Position numbers and translations under genes: made by a program
Notes under the pieces: model-generated
Seen by the model: only the letters and a program-made list of their open reading frames with translations
Told to the model about the DNA's origin: nothing
Databases searched by the model: none
Source of the DNA: Chitinophaga pendula
GTDB taxonomy: Bacteria; Bacteroidota; Bacteroidia; Chitinophagales; Chitinophagaceae
Direction: 5' to 3'
Length of the DNA stretch: 64,000 bases
Assembly (NCBI RefSeq): GCF_020386615.1
Contig: NZ_CP077769.1
Span: 6,249,501 to 6,313,500 of the forward strand
In this document: one piece after another, positions 41,591 through 49,902 of the stretch
Numbering within the stretch: position 1 is the first letter of the stretch
Layout: every line of letters begins with the position of its first letter

Positions 41591-43504
41591 GTGGCGGACA
41601 TCATAAATTTATTACCAGATAACATAGCCAACCAGATAGCAGCCGGCGAAGTCATTCAAAGACCCGCCTCGGCAGTGAAAGAACTTTTGGAAAACGCAGT
41701 GGACGCCGGTGCTACGGAAATACAACTAATTATCCGCGACGCCGGCAAAGAACTCGTTCAGGTCATCGACAACGGTAAAGGCATGAGCGAAACAGATGCC
41801 CGCATGTGCTTCGAACGACACGCCACCTCCAAGATCCAAACCATCGACGACCTGTTCCACATCCGTACCATGGGATTCCGCGGAGAAGCCCTCGCCTCCA
41901 TCGCCGCCGTATCCCAGGTCGTCCTCAAAACCCGCCGCCACGACGACGAACTGGGCTCCCTCCTCGAAATCGACAACAGCGTCGTGAGGTCCCAGGAACC
42001 CTGCCAGACCGCCCCAGGTACCAGCATCGCCATGAAGAACCTCTTCTTCAATGTCCCGGCACGCCGCAACTTCCTTAAAAGTAACGCAGCAGAAATGCGG
42101 CATATTGTCGACGAATTCATCCGCGTCGCCATGGCATTCCCTCACCTCCAGTTCGTACTCAATAGTAACGGACAGGAACAATTCCACCTCGAAAAAGGCT
42201 CCCTCAAACAACGTATCATCGCCATACTCGGCCAGCACTACAACGCTCGCCTCGTCACCGTCAAAGAAAGCACCGACTACATGAACGTACATGGTTTCGT
42301 CGGCAAACCCGAAACGGCCAAAAAAACCAGAGGAGACCAGTTCTTCTTCGTTAATAACCGCTTCATCAAAAGCCCGTACCTCCACCATGCCGTCATGAAC
42401 GCTTTCGCCGAAATGATACCGGCCGACAGCTTCCCCCTCTACGTCCTGTTCATCGACGTAGACCCCAGCCATGTCGATATCAACGTCCACCCCACCAAAC
42501 AGGAGATCAAGTTCGACGACGAAAAAGTAATGTACGCCTTCGTACAGGCCGCCGTAAAACACGCCCTGGCCCAATTCAACGTCACTCCCACCCTCCACTT
42601 CGACCTGGACCCGGAAATACAACAACTCGACGCCGTCAGCCAACCCTTTACCGAACAACAACAGGAACAGTCCATACAGTCCTCCCTGTATAAAAGCTTT
42701 ACACAGGCCCACCAGGCCCACATGATCGATAAAAGCAGCAGCAACCTGCGCCACTGGAAAGACATGTACGAAAGTGACAACGACGACGATACCACTACCA
42801 CCGCCCGTAGCCACTTCCACACCATGCCTACCCCAGAGTCGCAACCAGCCGCTACCACCATACCGGCCAACTTCGAAAGCCGCACCTCCACCGCCTCCGT
42901 CATCGACGAAGGATGGCAGGATAATACCGAAGAACAAAAAGTACCCGTACAGGTACACCAACAATACATCCTCTCCCAGATCAAATCCGGATTCATCCTC
43001 GTCGACCAACAGGCCGCTCATGAACGTATCCTCTACGAACGCTACCAACGCGCCTTACAGGAAACACCCATGCCCACACAACAAAGCCTGTTCCCACAAA
43101 CGTTGCAACTCCTCCCGGCAGATGCAACGCTGGTCGCCGAAATGCTCCCCGACCTCCGTACCCTCGGCTATGACCTCGAACCCTTCGGCAATCATACCTT
43201 CGTACTCAGAGGTACCCCCGCAGATATGCAAAGCGGCAACGAACAAGCCAATATCGAAGGCCTGCTAGAACAGTTCAAAAACTATAGCAACGAACTCCGG
43301 CTCCCTCGCCGCGAACAACTCGTCCGCTCCATGGCCCGTAATAACGCCATCCCCGCAGGTAAAGCGCTCTCCCCCAAGGAAATGCAAAACCTCATCGATG
43401 AACTCTTCGCCTGCAGCATGCCCAACGTATCCCCCGCCGGTAAATTCACCTACATCTCCTTCAAATTAACCGACCTGGCCAGAATGTTCGAAAGAGGTGC
43501 CTGA
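41591..43504 (+). CDS. mutL: DNA mismatch repair protein MutL
   Basis: A 637-residue MutL. GHKL ATPase motifs are intact: NQIAAGEVIQRPASAVKELLENAVDAGA, VIDNGKGM, TMGFRGEALASI and APGTSI. A poorly conserved linker rich in Thr, Gln and Asp separates residues about 350-450. The C-terminal dimerisation domain has DQQAAHERILYE (472-483), where the usual metal-site motif is DQHAxxE, and SPAGKF (614-619) in place of CPHGRP. The endonuclease metal sites are therefore degenerate, suggesting a non-cutting MutL. Translation begins at GTG (41591). A terminator follows; no mutS is nearby. Confidence 0.96.
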   Translation: MADIINLLPDNIANQIAAGEVIQRPASAVKELLENAVDAGATEIQLIIRDAGKELVQVIDNGKGMSETDARMCFERHATSKIQTIDDLFHIRTMGFRGEALASIAAVSQVVLKTRRHDDELGSLLEIDNSVVRSQEPCQTAPGTSIAMKNLFFNVPARRNFLKSNAAEMRHIVDEFIRVAMAFPHLQFVLNSNGQEQFHLEKGSLKQRIIAILGQHYNARLVTVKESTDYMNVHGFVGKPETAKKTRGDQFFFVNNRFIKSPYLHHAVMNAFAEMIPADSFPLYVLFIDVDPSHVDINVHPTKQEIKFDDEKVMYAFVQAAVKHALAQFNVTPTLHFDLDPEIQQLDAVSQPFTEQQQEQSIQSSLYKSFTQAHQAHMIDKSSSNLRHWKDMYESDNDDDTTTTARSHFHTMPTPESQPAATTIPANFESRTSTASVIDEGWQDNTEEQKVPVQVHQQYILSQIKSGFILVDQQAAHERILYERYQRALQETPMPTQQSLFPQTLQLLPADATLVAEMLPDLRTLGYDLEPFGNHTFVLRGTPADMQSGNEQANIEGLLEQFKNYSNELRLPRREQLVRSMARNNAIPAGKALSPKEMQNLIDELFACSMPNVSPAGKFTYISFKLTDLARMFERGA

Positions 43505-43536
43505 TAATCACCTCCCCCGCACACCTTATACAACAA

Positions 43537-43575
43537 GCCCGGATGTACTCACGCACATCCGGGCCTGCCTTTTTA
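43537..43575 (+). terminator. Terminator after mutL
   Basis: GCCCGGATGT pairs perfectly with ACATCCGGGC, eight-base loop, followed by a T-run at 43570-43575. Confidence 0.8.
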
Positions 43576-43601
43576 TACCCTCCCTTGATAACTTGCCTTC
43601 A

Positions 43602-43774
43602 ACACTCCTATAACATTCCTATAGCATTCCTGTAGCATTCGTATACCGTTTGTATAAGCTAACCATATCCACACTTATAGAATAGATATACCTCGCCTAT
43701 ACAATGGCTATACACTGGCTATAGAATGCTTATACAATGCTTATACAACGCTTATAGAATGCTTATACAACCAC
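43602..43774. repeat. Array of 11-bp degenerate repeats in two opposed blocks
   Basis: Five consecutive 11-base units of the form GCATTCCTATA run from 43602 to 43656. After a 19-base spacer, nine consecutive 11-base units of the form TATAGAATGCT run from 43676 to 43774. The second block is the near reverse complement of the first. The phase is exact: every unit begins 11 bases after the last, with TATA kept in nearly all and changes mainly in the other seven bases. An 11-base period is close to one helical turn, so the same face is repeated 14 times. The arms could also fold on each other. It is not CRISPR-like. Confidence 0.85.
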
Positions 43775-43868
43775 TCCACAACTCACTCACATACAATCAC
43801 TTACTTTTCATCTTTCCTTTAGCGACACCTGGCCGCGTCATCTGACACACACCACTCACCTGCGCCAA

Positions 43869-43895
43869 CAAAAAAGGCCGGCCCCATGGCCAGCC
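43869..43895 (-). terminator. Terminator after the gluconokinase gene
   Basis: GGCTGGCC pairs with GGCCGGCC (one T-G) around ATGG, followed on the minus strand by TTTTTTG. Confidence 0.75.
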
Positions 43896-43920
43896 TCCCA
43901 TATCATTACAATTTCCTTCC

Positions 43921-45393
43921 TCAGAATAACCCTTCCAACCGCCCGTACAACTGCTTGTACTCCTGGTAACGCTCCCGGTATACCGCACTGTGGCGAATAT
44001 CCGGCGCAAATACCGTCGCAGGCCCCGTCTGCTCAGGATGATAGTCCATCCCCAACGCCTGGTAAGCCAGTATCGCCGCCCCGGTAGCCGAAGCATCCCG
44101 CTGCTGCTGCAAGGCCATCGACTGCTGGAAAATATCCGCCAGCAACTGCACCCACCCGGGCGAAGCCGTAAAACCCCCGCTCACCGAAATATGCGTCACC
44201 GGACATACCGTCTCCTCCAACCCCTCCGTGATCGTCAACAGGCTGAAAGCAATCCCCTCCAACATCGCCCGCAGAAAATGCGCAGGCGTATGATGCAACT
44301 GCACCCCCACAAAAGCACCCCGCGCATGCCCATCCCACACCGGCGCCCGCTCTCCCAACATATACGGCAGGCATAATAAACCCTCCGCTCCCGCCGGTAC
44401 CGCCAACGCCCGGTCTATACATTCCGCCATACTACCCCCTTCCTCCCCTTGCTGCATAAACTGCTTGATAAACCACTGTAACACCACCCCGCCATTGTTA
44501 ATAGCGCCACCAGTAATATATTGCTCCGGCATCAGCACATACGTGAATAACCGCCCGCTATCATCCGTAGCCGCCTTGAAATTCACCATCCGCACCGCAC
44601 CACTGCTCCCGATCGTTAACGTCGCATGACCAGGCTCCATCGCCTGACTACCCAGCTGCGCCAGGCAACCATCACTCCCCCCGGCAATAAAAGGCGTATC
44701 AGCAGGTATACCCATCGCCTCCGCCATATCGTCCCCCAACCCCTTCAGTATATGATCCGGACTCACTGGCTTCGGCAACTGATCCACACTGATACCCGCC
44801 ACCGCCATCGCCGGTACACTCCATTGCAGCGTGTATATATCCAGCAACCCGGAAGCAGATGCCACCGAATAGTCCGTAACATAAATACCAAAAAAACGGA
44901 AAAAGAGATACGACTTAATACCCACATACTTCGCCGCCCTCGCAAACACCTGCGGCGCCTGCTCCCGCATCCACACAATCTTACATAATGGCGACATCGG
45001 ATGCACAGGCACCCCGGTACGCTCATACAACTGCCGGCCCTGCGCCGTGCCTTTCAGCACATCCGCCACCGCCTGGCTGCGATTGTCCGCCCAAATGATC
45101 AACGGCGTCAAAGGACTACCGTCCTCATCAACCGCCATCACACTGTGCATAGCCGCACTAAATGAAATACCGGCCGGTGCATACTTCATCTGCGCCACCA
45201 CCGTACGTACACCCGCCACCACCGCCTGCAACAACTCCTCCGGATCCTGCTCACTATAACCCTCCTGCGGACGATGTGTCTGGTAACTTTGCTGGTGCAC
45301 CGCCGGCATCTTACCGCCCGGCATCACGGCGATCACCTTGGTACTACCCGTACCTATGTCTACACCGATTATATAGCGTTCCTGTTTACTCAT
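43921..45393 (-). CDS. FGGY-family gluconokinase
   Basis: A 490-residue sugar kinase of the FGGY family. The first ATP-binding motif is GVDIGTGSTKVIA; the substrate region shows ISFSAAMHSVMAVD and IIWADNRSQ; TGVPVHPMSPLCKIVWMRE is typical of the gluconate branch; the second signature is in GGFTASPGWVQLLADIFQQ. The expected reaction is gluconate plus ATP to 6-phosphogluconate. The divergent neighbours, a GMC flavoprotein and its subunit-3 partner, could supply gluconate from glucose in the periplasm, which agrees with this assignment. Xylulose or another sugar acid cannot be excluded. Confidence 0.88.
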   Translation of the reverse strand: MSKQERYIIGVDIGTGSTKVIAVMPGGKMPAVHQQSYQTHRPQEGYSEQDPEELLQAVVAGVRTVVAQMKYAPAGISFSAAMHSVMAVDEDGSPLTPLIIWADNRSQAVADVLKGTAQGRQLYERTGVPVHPMSPLCKIVWMREQAPQVFARAAKYVGIKSYLFFRFFGIYVTDYSVASASGLLDIYTLQWSVPAMAVAGISVDQLPKPVSPDHILKGLGDDMAEAMGIPADTPFIAGGSDGCLAQLGSQAMEPGHATLTIGSSGAVRMVNFKAATDDSGRLFTYVLMPEQYITGGAINNGGVVLQWFIKQFMQQGEEGGSMAECIDRALAVPAGAEGLLCLPYMLGERAPVWDGHARGAFVGVQLHHTPAHFLRAMLEGIAFSLLTITEGLEETVCPVTHISVSGGFTASPGWVQLLADIFQQSMALQQQRDASATGAAILAYQALGMDYHPEQTGPATVFAPDIRHSAVYRERYQEYKQLYGRLEGLF

Positions 45394-45425
45394 ACATACA
45401 TTCGATCACCAAAATAAAAAACACC

Positions 45426-45454
45426 TTGCATTTTCTGCATTTTTTATAGATTTA
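45426..45454 (+). promoter_or_regulatory. Promoter of the GMC oxidoreductase gene
   Basis: TTG (45426-45428), 18-base spacer, TAGATTTA (45447-45454); predicted start near 45461, 24 bases before the ATG. Confidence 0.55.
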
Positions 45455-45484
45455 ACCCTCTTGTAAGGCTAAAAATCCCACGAT

Positions 45485-47224
45485 ATGTCATTTGAAATTA
45501 AAGAAAAAGGTCAAGTCTATGACGTGTGTATTGTAGGTTCCGGCGCTGGTGGCGGAATGGCTGCCAAAACGCTCTCCGAAGCAGGTCTCAAAGTAGCCTT
45601 GCTGGAAGCTGGCCCTAACTACGACCCGGCCGACCCAAAACAATCGACACAACTCAAGTGGCCCTGGCAATCTCCCCGTAGAGGCGCCAGCACCACCCGC
45701 CCCTTCGGCGACTTCGATGCCGCATACGGTGGATGGGAAATTGACGGTGAACCATATACGAAAAAGAATGGTACGCAGTTCGACTGGTTCAGATCCCGCA
45801 TGTTAGGCGGCCGTACCAACCACTGGGGACGTATCTCCCTCCGGTTCGGCCCCCGCGACTTCAAACACAAAAGCTATGATGGCCTCGGCGACGACTGGCC
45901 CATCTCATACGAAGAAGTAGCCCCGTACTACGATCGGGTAGATAAAATGATCGGCGTATTCGGCACCAAAGAAGGGATCCCCAACGAACCGGATGGATAC
46001 TTCCTGCCTCCTCCAAAACCACGCCTCCACGAACTCATGATCCAAAAGGCTGCTTCTAAGATAGGCATTCCCGTTATACCATCACGACTCTCTATCCTCA
46101 CCCGCCCGGTTAATAAAGACAGAAGCCCTTGCTTCTTCTGTAGCCAGTGCAGCCGCAGCTGTACCGTCTATGGCGACTTCTCCTCCTCCTCCGTACTGGT
46201 GAAACCTGCCATGAAAACAGGCCACGTAGACCTCTACGTCAACGCAATGGCCCGCGAAGTACTCACCGACAAAACCGGCAAAGCAACCGGCGTATCCTAT
46301 GTCGATAAAACCGACCTCCAGGAATACCGCGTCAACGCTAAAGTAGTAGTACTGGCCGCCAGCGCCTGCGAATCCGCCAGGCTGCTCCTCAACTCTAAAT
46401 CAGCCAACCACCCCAACGGACTCGCCAACTCCAGCGGCGTCGTAGGTAAATACCTCCACGACTCCACCGGCGCTTCCCGGGGCGCTTTCCTCCCCCAACT
46501 CATGGATCGAAAACGCTACAATGAAGATGGCGTAGGAGGCATGCACCTCTACATACCCTGGTGGGGAGATAATAAAAAACTCGACTTCGCCCGCGGATAC
46601 CACGTCGAATTCTGGGGCGGCATGAACATGCCCGCCTATGGCTTCGGATTCGGCATCGAACATATGAACGGCAAATACCCCGGCCCCGATGGAAAACCCA
46701 AAGAGGCCGGTGGATATGGCGCATCCCTCAAAGATGACTACCGCCGCTTCTTCGGATCCACCGTCGGATTCGCCGGCCGCGGTGAATGTATCGCCCGCGA
46801 AGACAACTACTGCGAAATCGATCCCAACGTAGTCGATAAATACGGGATCCCCGTACTCCGCTTCAACTACACCTGGAGCGACCACGAGATCAAACAGGCC
46901 AAACACATGCAGGATACCTTCGAAGAGATCATCCACCAGATGGGTGGCGTCGCACTGGGTACCAAAGCTGGCCCTGAATCCATGTATGGCCTCGAAAACC
47001 CGGGCAGGATCATCCACGAAGTAGGCACCACCCGCATGGGCGATGATCCGAAAAGATCAGTACTCAACAAGTTCAGCCAAGCCCACGATGTTAAAAACGT
47101 ATTCGTAGTAGATGGCGGCTCATTCGTGTCACAGGCAGATAAAAATCCTACCTGGACCATCCTCGCCTTGTCACTGCGTACCTCCGAGTACATCGTCGAT
47201 CAGCTCAAAAAACAAAACCTGTAG
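45485..47224 (+). CDS. GMC-family flavoprotein dehydrogenase (gluconate/glucose dehydrogenase large-subunit type)
   Basis: A 579-residue FAD enzyme of the glucose-methanol-choline group. The dinucleotide motif is VGSGAGGGMAA (from residue 17), followed by LLEAGPNYD; MLGGRTNHWG is typical of the bacterial sugar dehydrogenase branch. A Cys cluster CFFCSQCSRSC (Cys216, 219, 222, 226) may carry an iron-sulfur centre, as in FAD glucose dehydrogenase. The C-terminal active-site part is HEVGTTRMG and VDGGSFVSQADKNPTWTILALSLR. No signal peptide is present; export probably depends on the Tat-signal partner encoded 63 bases downstream. No cytochrome c subunit gene is adjacent, so the electron acceptor is unclear. 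Confidence 0.92.
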   Translation: MSFEIKEKGQVYDVCIVGSGAGGGMAAKTLSEAGLKVALLEAGPNYDPADPKQSTQLKWPWQSPRRGASTTRPFGDFDAAYGGWEIDGEPYTKKNGTQFDWFRSRMLGGRTNHWGRISLRFGPRDFKHKSYDGLGDDWPISYEEVAPYYDRVDKMIGVFGTKEGIPNEPDGYFLPPPKPRLHELMIQKAASKIGIPVIPSRLSILTRPVNKDRSPCFFCSQCSRSCTVYGDFSSSSVLVKPAMKTGHVDLYVNAMAREVLTDKTGKATGVSYVDKTDLQEYRVNAKVVVLAASACESARLLLNSKSANHPNGLANSSGVVGKYLHDSTGASRGAFLPQLMDRKRYNEDGVGGMHLYIPWWGDNKKLDFARGYHVEFWGGMNMPAYGFGFGIEHMNGKYPGPDGKPKEAGGYGASLKDDYRRFFGSTVGFAGRGECIAREDNYCEIDPNVVDKYGIPVLRFNYTWSDHEIKQAKHMQDTFEEIIHQMGGVALGTKAGPESMYGLENPGRIIHEVGTTRMGDDPKRSVLNKFSQAHDVKNVFVVDGGSFVSQADKNPTWTILALSLRTSEYIVDQLKKQNL

Positions 47225-47287
47225 TCCACCATAACACAGGCCGACCAACAACATTTTGTAATCCATTACCGCTAATAATATACAATT

Positions 47288-47974
47288 ATGGATAGAAGAG
47301 AATCCCTCAAAGCACTCGCTGTAGGGTCTTTATCTGTAGGAGCCATCCTTACCGCATGTAACGATAAAAAAGATACCGGTAAGAAAGAAGAAAACACCGC
47401 CGCCGGCGAATCATATGGCCGTACCATAGAAGAAGCCGAACGCGATGCCTCCCTGCATAAAGAAAAATTCTTCACCGATGCAGAGATGAAAACCATCACC
47501 GTATTGGCCAACATCATCATACCGGCAGACGATCACTCCGGTAGCGCACAAGATGCCAAAGTACCGGAATTCATCGAATTCATCGTCAAAGACCAACCCA
47601 ACTACAAGCTGCCCATGCGCGGCGGCCTCCGCTGGCTCGACGTACAGTGCCTGAAAGACTATAGCAAAGGTTTCACCGACTGCTCTAAAGAACAACAAAT
47701 AGCCCTCGTCGATAAGATCGCGTATCCCGAAAAAGCCCCCGCCGACATGACACAAGGCGTCGCTTTCTTCAACATGATGCGCAACCTTACCGCCACCGGC
47801 TACTTTACCAGCAAAACAGGTATCGAATACCTGGGCTACAAAGGCAACACCCCCAACGAATGGGATGGCGTACCCGATGACGTACTCAAACAATACGGCC
47901 TCGCATACGACGAAAAAACACTGGCACAGTCGCTTAACATCAAAGACCGTGGCACCATCATGACCTGGGATTGA
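47288..47974 (+). CDS. Gluconate 2-dehydrogenase subunit 3 family protein (Tat lipoprotein)
   Basis: A 228-residue small partner subunit. The N-terminus MDRRESLKALAVGSLSVGAI carries a twin-Arg signal followed by lipobox LTAC (Cys24), so the complex is exported folded and lipid-anchored. The mature domain has FFTDAEMKTITVLANIIIPAD, then VPEFIEFIVKDQ and GLRWLD, which are hallmarks of subunit 3. It lacks its own promoter-like element and lies 63 bases after the GMC gene, so they form an operon. It should chaperone, export and anchor the flavoprotein. A perfect hairpin follows. Confidence 0.92.
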   Translation: MDRRESLKALAVGSLSVGAILTACNDKKDTGKKEENTAAGESYGRTIEEAERDASLHKEKFFTDAEMKTITVLANIIIPADDHSGSAQDAKVPEFIEFIVKDQPNYKLPMRGGLRWLDVQCLKDYSKGFTDCSKEQQIALVDKIAYPEKAPADMTQGVAFFNMMRNLTATGYFTSKTGIEYLGYKGNTPNEWDGVPDDVLKQYGLAYDEKTLAQSLNIKDRGTIMTWD

Positions 47975-47997
47975 TATAATAACACGTCCAAATACAA

Positions 47998-48027
47998 GCG
48001 CGGCTACCTGGTACCAGGTAGCCGCGC
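47998..48027. terminator. Hairpin between the subunit-3 gene and the POT transporter gene
   Basis: GCGCGGCTACCTGG and its exact reverse complement around TA; short T-run on the plus side. Confidence 0.75.
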
Positions 48028-48053
48028 CGCTTTATATACATCGCCGGCAATCA

Positions 48054-49694
48054 CTACTGCGCATATTCCTTAAAGATCCGGTTCAACCACCGCAACATCA
48101 GGAAGATCACCGCCGCAGCCCCGCCAAGCAACAGAAAGTTCACCAGGAAATAATTCGCCTTATGATCATATGTATCCCATAACGTCGCCAGGATACCAGA
48201 CAACTTATTACCAATCGATGTCGCCAAAAACCATCCTCCCATCATCAACGAAGTGATACGCGCCGGGCTCAGCTTCGATACCAGCGATAATCCCATCGGA
48301 CTCAAAAACAACTCCCCGATCGTTATCACCCCATAACACCCGATCAACCACCAGGGAGAGGCCTTCACAGCGCCATTACTACAAACATATACTGCCCCTA
48401 CCATCAGCAACGTCGACAACGCAGATATCAATAGCCCCATCGCAATCTTAGTAGGCGTCGATGGCTCCTTGTTACGTCGCCGCAACAGGGCAAAAAAAGC
48501 CACGATCAACGGCGTCAGCGTGATCACAAAAAATGGATTGATCGACTGGAACAACTCCGTATTATACAGGCTTACACTTACCCCCACCGCTGGCATTTGC
48601 GCCGGCGCCACATTCTTGAAATACGCCTCCTTATCCCAGGTCTTCGTCGGCTTGCCCGCCGCATCCCTGATTACCCGGAACTCCTGATCAAAAGCCGTTA
48701 CAGAATCCACTTTATTATGTGCCGTCTCCACCAGGTAAAGCCCCTTTGCCGGTTGCTCTATAACAGCAGGTATCTCCCGGTCCGTATAATATTGCGCCCA
48801 CGTCGTCAGCGCCGTCCCGTTCTGCTTGAATACCGCCCAGAATACAATGGAAACAGCAAATATCGCCAGCAACGCAGCAATAGGCTTCCGGTCCCGCGAA
48901 CTCGCCTTCACCAGCAGCGACACGAAAAAGATCAGGATCGGTATACAGGCAAAAATGAACGCATCCGTAGAGTCAGAACCAAATACATTACCGGGAATAA
49001 ACCACGCTCCCAACCCCACAATGATGGCTGGCAGGAACACCACAGAAAAGATCTTGCTCAACGGCATATCCCCTTCCTGCACCGGCTTACGCACATCCGC
49101 ATGTTTGTAATGTTTCATCCCGATAATAAAGATCAACACCCCCAGGAACATACCTACACCGGCCGCAATGAACGCAGCCCCCCAACCCACCTTATTACGC
49201 AGAAAAGCAGCAAAGAAATTACAGATGAAAGCGCCAATGTTAATCCCCATATAGAAGATATTATACCCGACGTCCTTCCGGCTCCGGTAACGCTCATCGT
49301 TATACACATTCCCCAACAACGTCGAAATGTTAGGCTTGAAAAAACCATTGCCTATACATACCAGCGCCAGCGAAATATAAAATACGGTCAGGTTATGTAC
49401 CGATAAGCCGATATAACCAAAACCCATCAGTATCCCCCCGATAATAATAGATTTGCTGTAGCCCAACTTACGGTCCGCCAACAATCCGCCAATAAAGGGT
49501 GTCAGGTATACCACGGCGATAAAAGTGCCGAAAATGTCCGCCGCTGTCGCACGGTCCATCCCCCAACCTCCCCGGCTGGTATCAGTCAGGTATAACTGGA
49601 AAATACCCAGGATCAGATAAAATCCGAATCGCTCCCACATTTCAGACAGGAACAGGAATGGCAATGCTGCCGGATGTTTAGATTGTTGCATCAT
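48054..49694 (-). CDS. POT-family proton-coupled peptide transporter
   Basis: A 546-residue inner-membrane symporter of the major facilitator superfamily that imports di- and tripeptides with protons. The first helix has the EMWERFGFY proton-coupling motif (ExxER), and the PTR2 signatures are RKDVGYNIFYMGINIGAF and GNGFFKPNISTLLG. About 14 membrane segments are predicted, with a large soluble loop between the seventh and eighth (ALTTWAQYYTDREI and following), which is seen in Bacteroidota members. Together with the S46 peptidase it would use dipeptides. Divergent from the tandem Gfo/Idh/MocA genes. Confidence 0.94.
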   Translation of the reverse strand: MMQQSKHPAALPFLFLSEMWERFGFYLILGIFQLYLTDTSRGGWGMDRATAADIFGTFIAVVYLTPFIGGLLADRKLGYSKSIIIGGILMGFGYIGLSVHNLTVFYISLALVCIGNGFFKPNISTLLGNVYNDERYRSRKDVGYNIFYMGINIGAFICNFFAAFLRNKVGWGAAFIAAGVGMFLGVLIFIIGMKHYKHADVRKPVQEGDMPLSKIFSVVFLPAIIVGLGAWFIPGNVFGSDSTDAFIFACIPILIFFVSLLVKASSRDRKPIAALLAIFAVSIVFWAVFKQNGTALTTWAQYYTDREIPAVIEQPAKGLYLVETAHNKVDSVTAFDQEFRVIRDAAGKPTKTWDKEAYFKNVAPAQMPAVGVSVSLYNTELFQSINPFFVITLTPLIVAFFALLRRRNKEPSTPTKIAMGLLISALSTLLMVGAVYVCSNGAVKASPWWLIGCYGVITIGELFLSPMGLSLVSKLSPARITSLMMGGWFLATSIGNKLSGILATLWDTYDHKANYFLVNFLLLGGAAAVIFLMLRWLNRIFKEYAQ

Positions 49695-49902
49695 AAGTCG
49701 ATAGTCAGTTTAACGGTATAAGGGTTGTATCAGTTAGTTCGCTTTTTACTTAATAAACAAACGCTGCTATTAGCCGCCGTATTTCATTCCTCATAGCCAA
49801 ACCGCTAAAATATGCTAAACATTGGGAATCAGCCACCCGTTTATACAGGAAATTCGCTTTTCCCTCTTTTTTCTACTATATTGATCCAAAATTTTTTCAC
49901 TC

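Larger units (their letters stand above)
43505..43920. other. Intergenic region between mutL and gluconokinase with repeat array
   Basis: About 415 bases between convergent genes. It holds the mutL terminator (43537-43575), the phased 11-bp repeat array (43602-43774) and the gluconokinase terminator (43869-43895). No coding frame is supported. Confidence 0.6.

Noticed and set aside
41726..43048. Long minus-strand frame of 440 codons inside mutL
   Set aside because: Antisense shadow; C-ending codon preference of mutL keeps the reverse frame open. Similar shadows lie in SusC pair 1.
43602..43774. CRISPR array
   Set aside because: Repeat units are only 11 bases, contiguous without spacers, degenerate, and no cas gene is near.
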